5,872 nt of DNA from Deltaproteobacteria bacterium (GTDB lineage Bacteria > Myxococcota_A > Polyangia > Palsa-1104 > JAEUJZ01), in contig JAGNNG010000140.1 in the NCBI GenBank assembly GCA_017990795.1, forward strand, positions 1-5,872. Direction: 5' to 3'. Positions within the stretch are counted from its first letter, which is position 1. Each line of letters opens with the position of its first letter. Below, piece by piece: positions 5,846 to 5,872 of this stretch. The notes beneath the pieces were generated by a model. It had not been told where the DNA came from. It saw only the letters and a program-made list of their open reading frames with translations, and did no database searches. The translations under genes were made by a program, and so were the position numbers.

Positions 5846-5872
5846 GTGAAAGCCAAGACCAAGAAGCTGTCA
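5846..5872 (+). CDS. Start of an unidentified gene (3' partial, nine codons), possibly a small peptide precursor
   Basis: GTG 5846 opens a frame reading MKAKTKKLS up to the window end. The call rests on the near-consensus GAAGGAG 8 bases upstream and on the Lys-rich opening, which is common at true N-termini. Short Lys-rich beginnings ending in KKLS also open the leader peptides of several class I lanthipeptide-type precursors, where LxLxxETxxxL usually follows. That continuation lies outside the window, so the identity is unknown: many unrelated proteins also begin with several Lys residues. The gene is on the same strand as the Nudix gene, 115 bases beyond it, and may be separately transcribed. 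Confidence 0.6.

Overview
The window looks like chromosomal DNA from a GC-rich delta-proteobacterial lineage, most likely Myxococcota. This is inferred from the gene styles: a sulfatase-type hydrolase preceded by a MopE-like DxDGDGY/GGDCDD cluster, a GspC-like double-PDZ protein, a small TPR protein with a C-terminal membrane segment, and a lipoprotein carrying a TIG domain and FG-GAP repeats. No rRNA or tRNA gene, insertion sequence or CRISPR array was seen, so the lineage call rests on protein style alone.

Layout. (1) Positions 1-1482, + strand: the 3' part of an alkaline-phosphatase/sulfatase-superfamily protein whose start lies upstream of the window; the frame is open from base 1. (2) Positions 1509-2525, - strand, convergent with the first gene: a membrane-anchored protein with two GspC-type PDZ domains, each preceded by a CX4C pair. 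(3) A divergent intergenic region with a plausible sigma70-type promoter for the + strand. (4) Positions 2806-3366 and 3363-5168, + strand: a translationally coupled pair (ATGA overlap) encoding a periplasmic, membrane-tethered TPR protein and a large lipoprotein (beta-rich domain, TIG domain, probable seven-bladed FG-GAP/VCBS propeller). (5) Positions 5200-5730, + strand: a zinc-ribbon Nudix hydrolase. (6) Positions 5846-5872: the first nine codons of another gene behind a strong Shine-Dalgarno, cut by the window edge.

Most encoded proteins are predicted to act in the envelope. The TPR/lipoprotein pair is the only clear operon; the TPR protein may help assemble or dock the lipoprotein, which is inference. 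The sulfatase-type protein, the GspC-like protein and the Nudix enzyme have no evident functional link to that pair.

The most notable points are: the lipoprotein gene changes abruptly from GC-rich to much more AT-rich DNA where the TIG domain gives way to the propeller; a Thr occupies the expected formylglycine position in the sulfatase-type protein; the GspC-like protein is duplicated and has no secretion operon in view; the Nudix gene may be leaderless; and the truncated last gene begins MKAKTKKLS, which resembles leader peptides of some lanthipeptide precursors. That last idea is tentative because only nine residues are visible.
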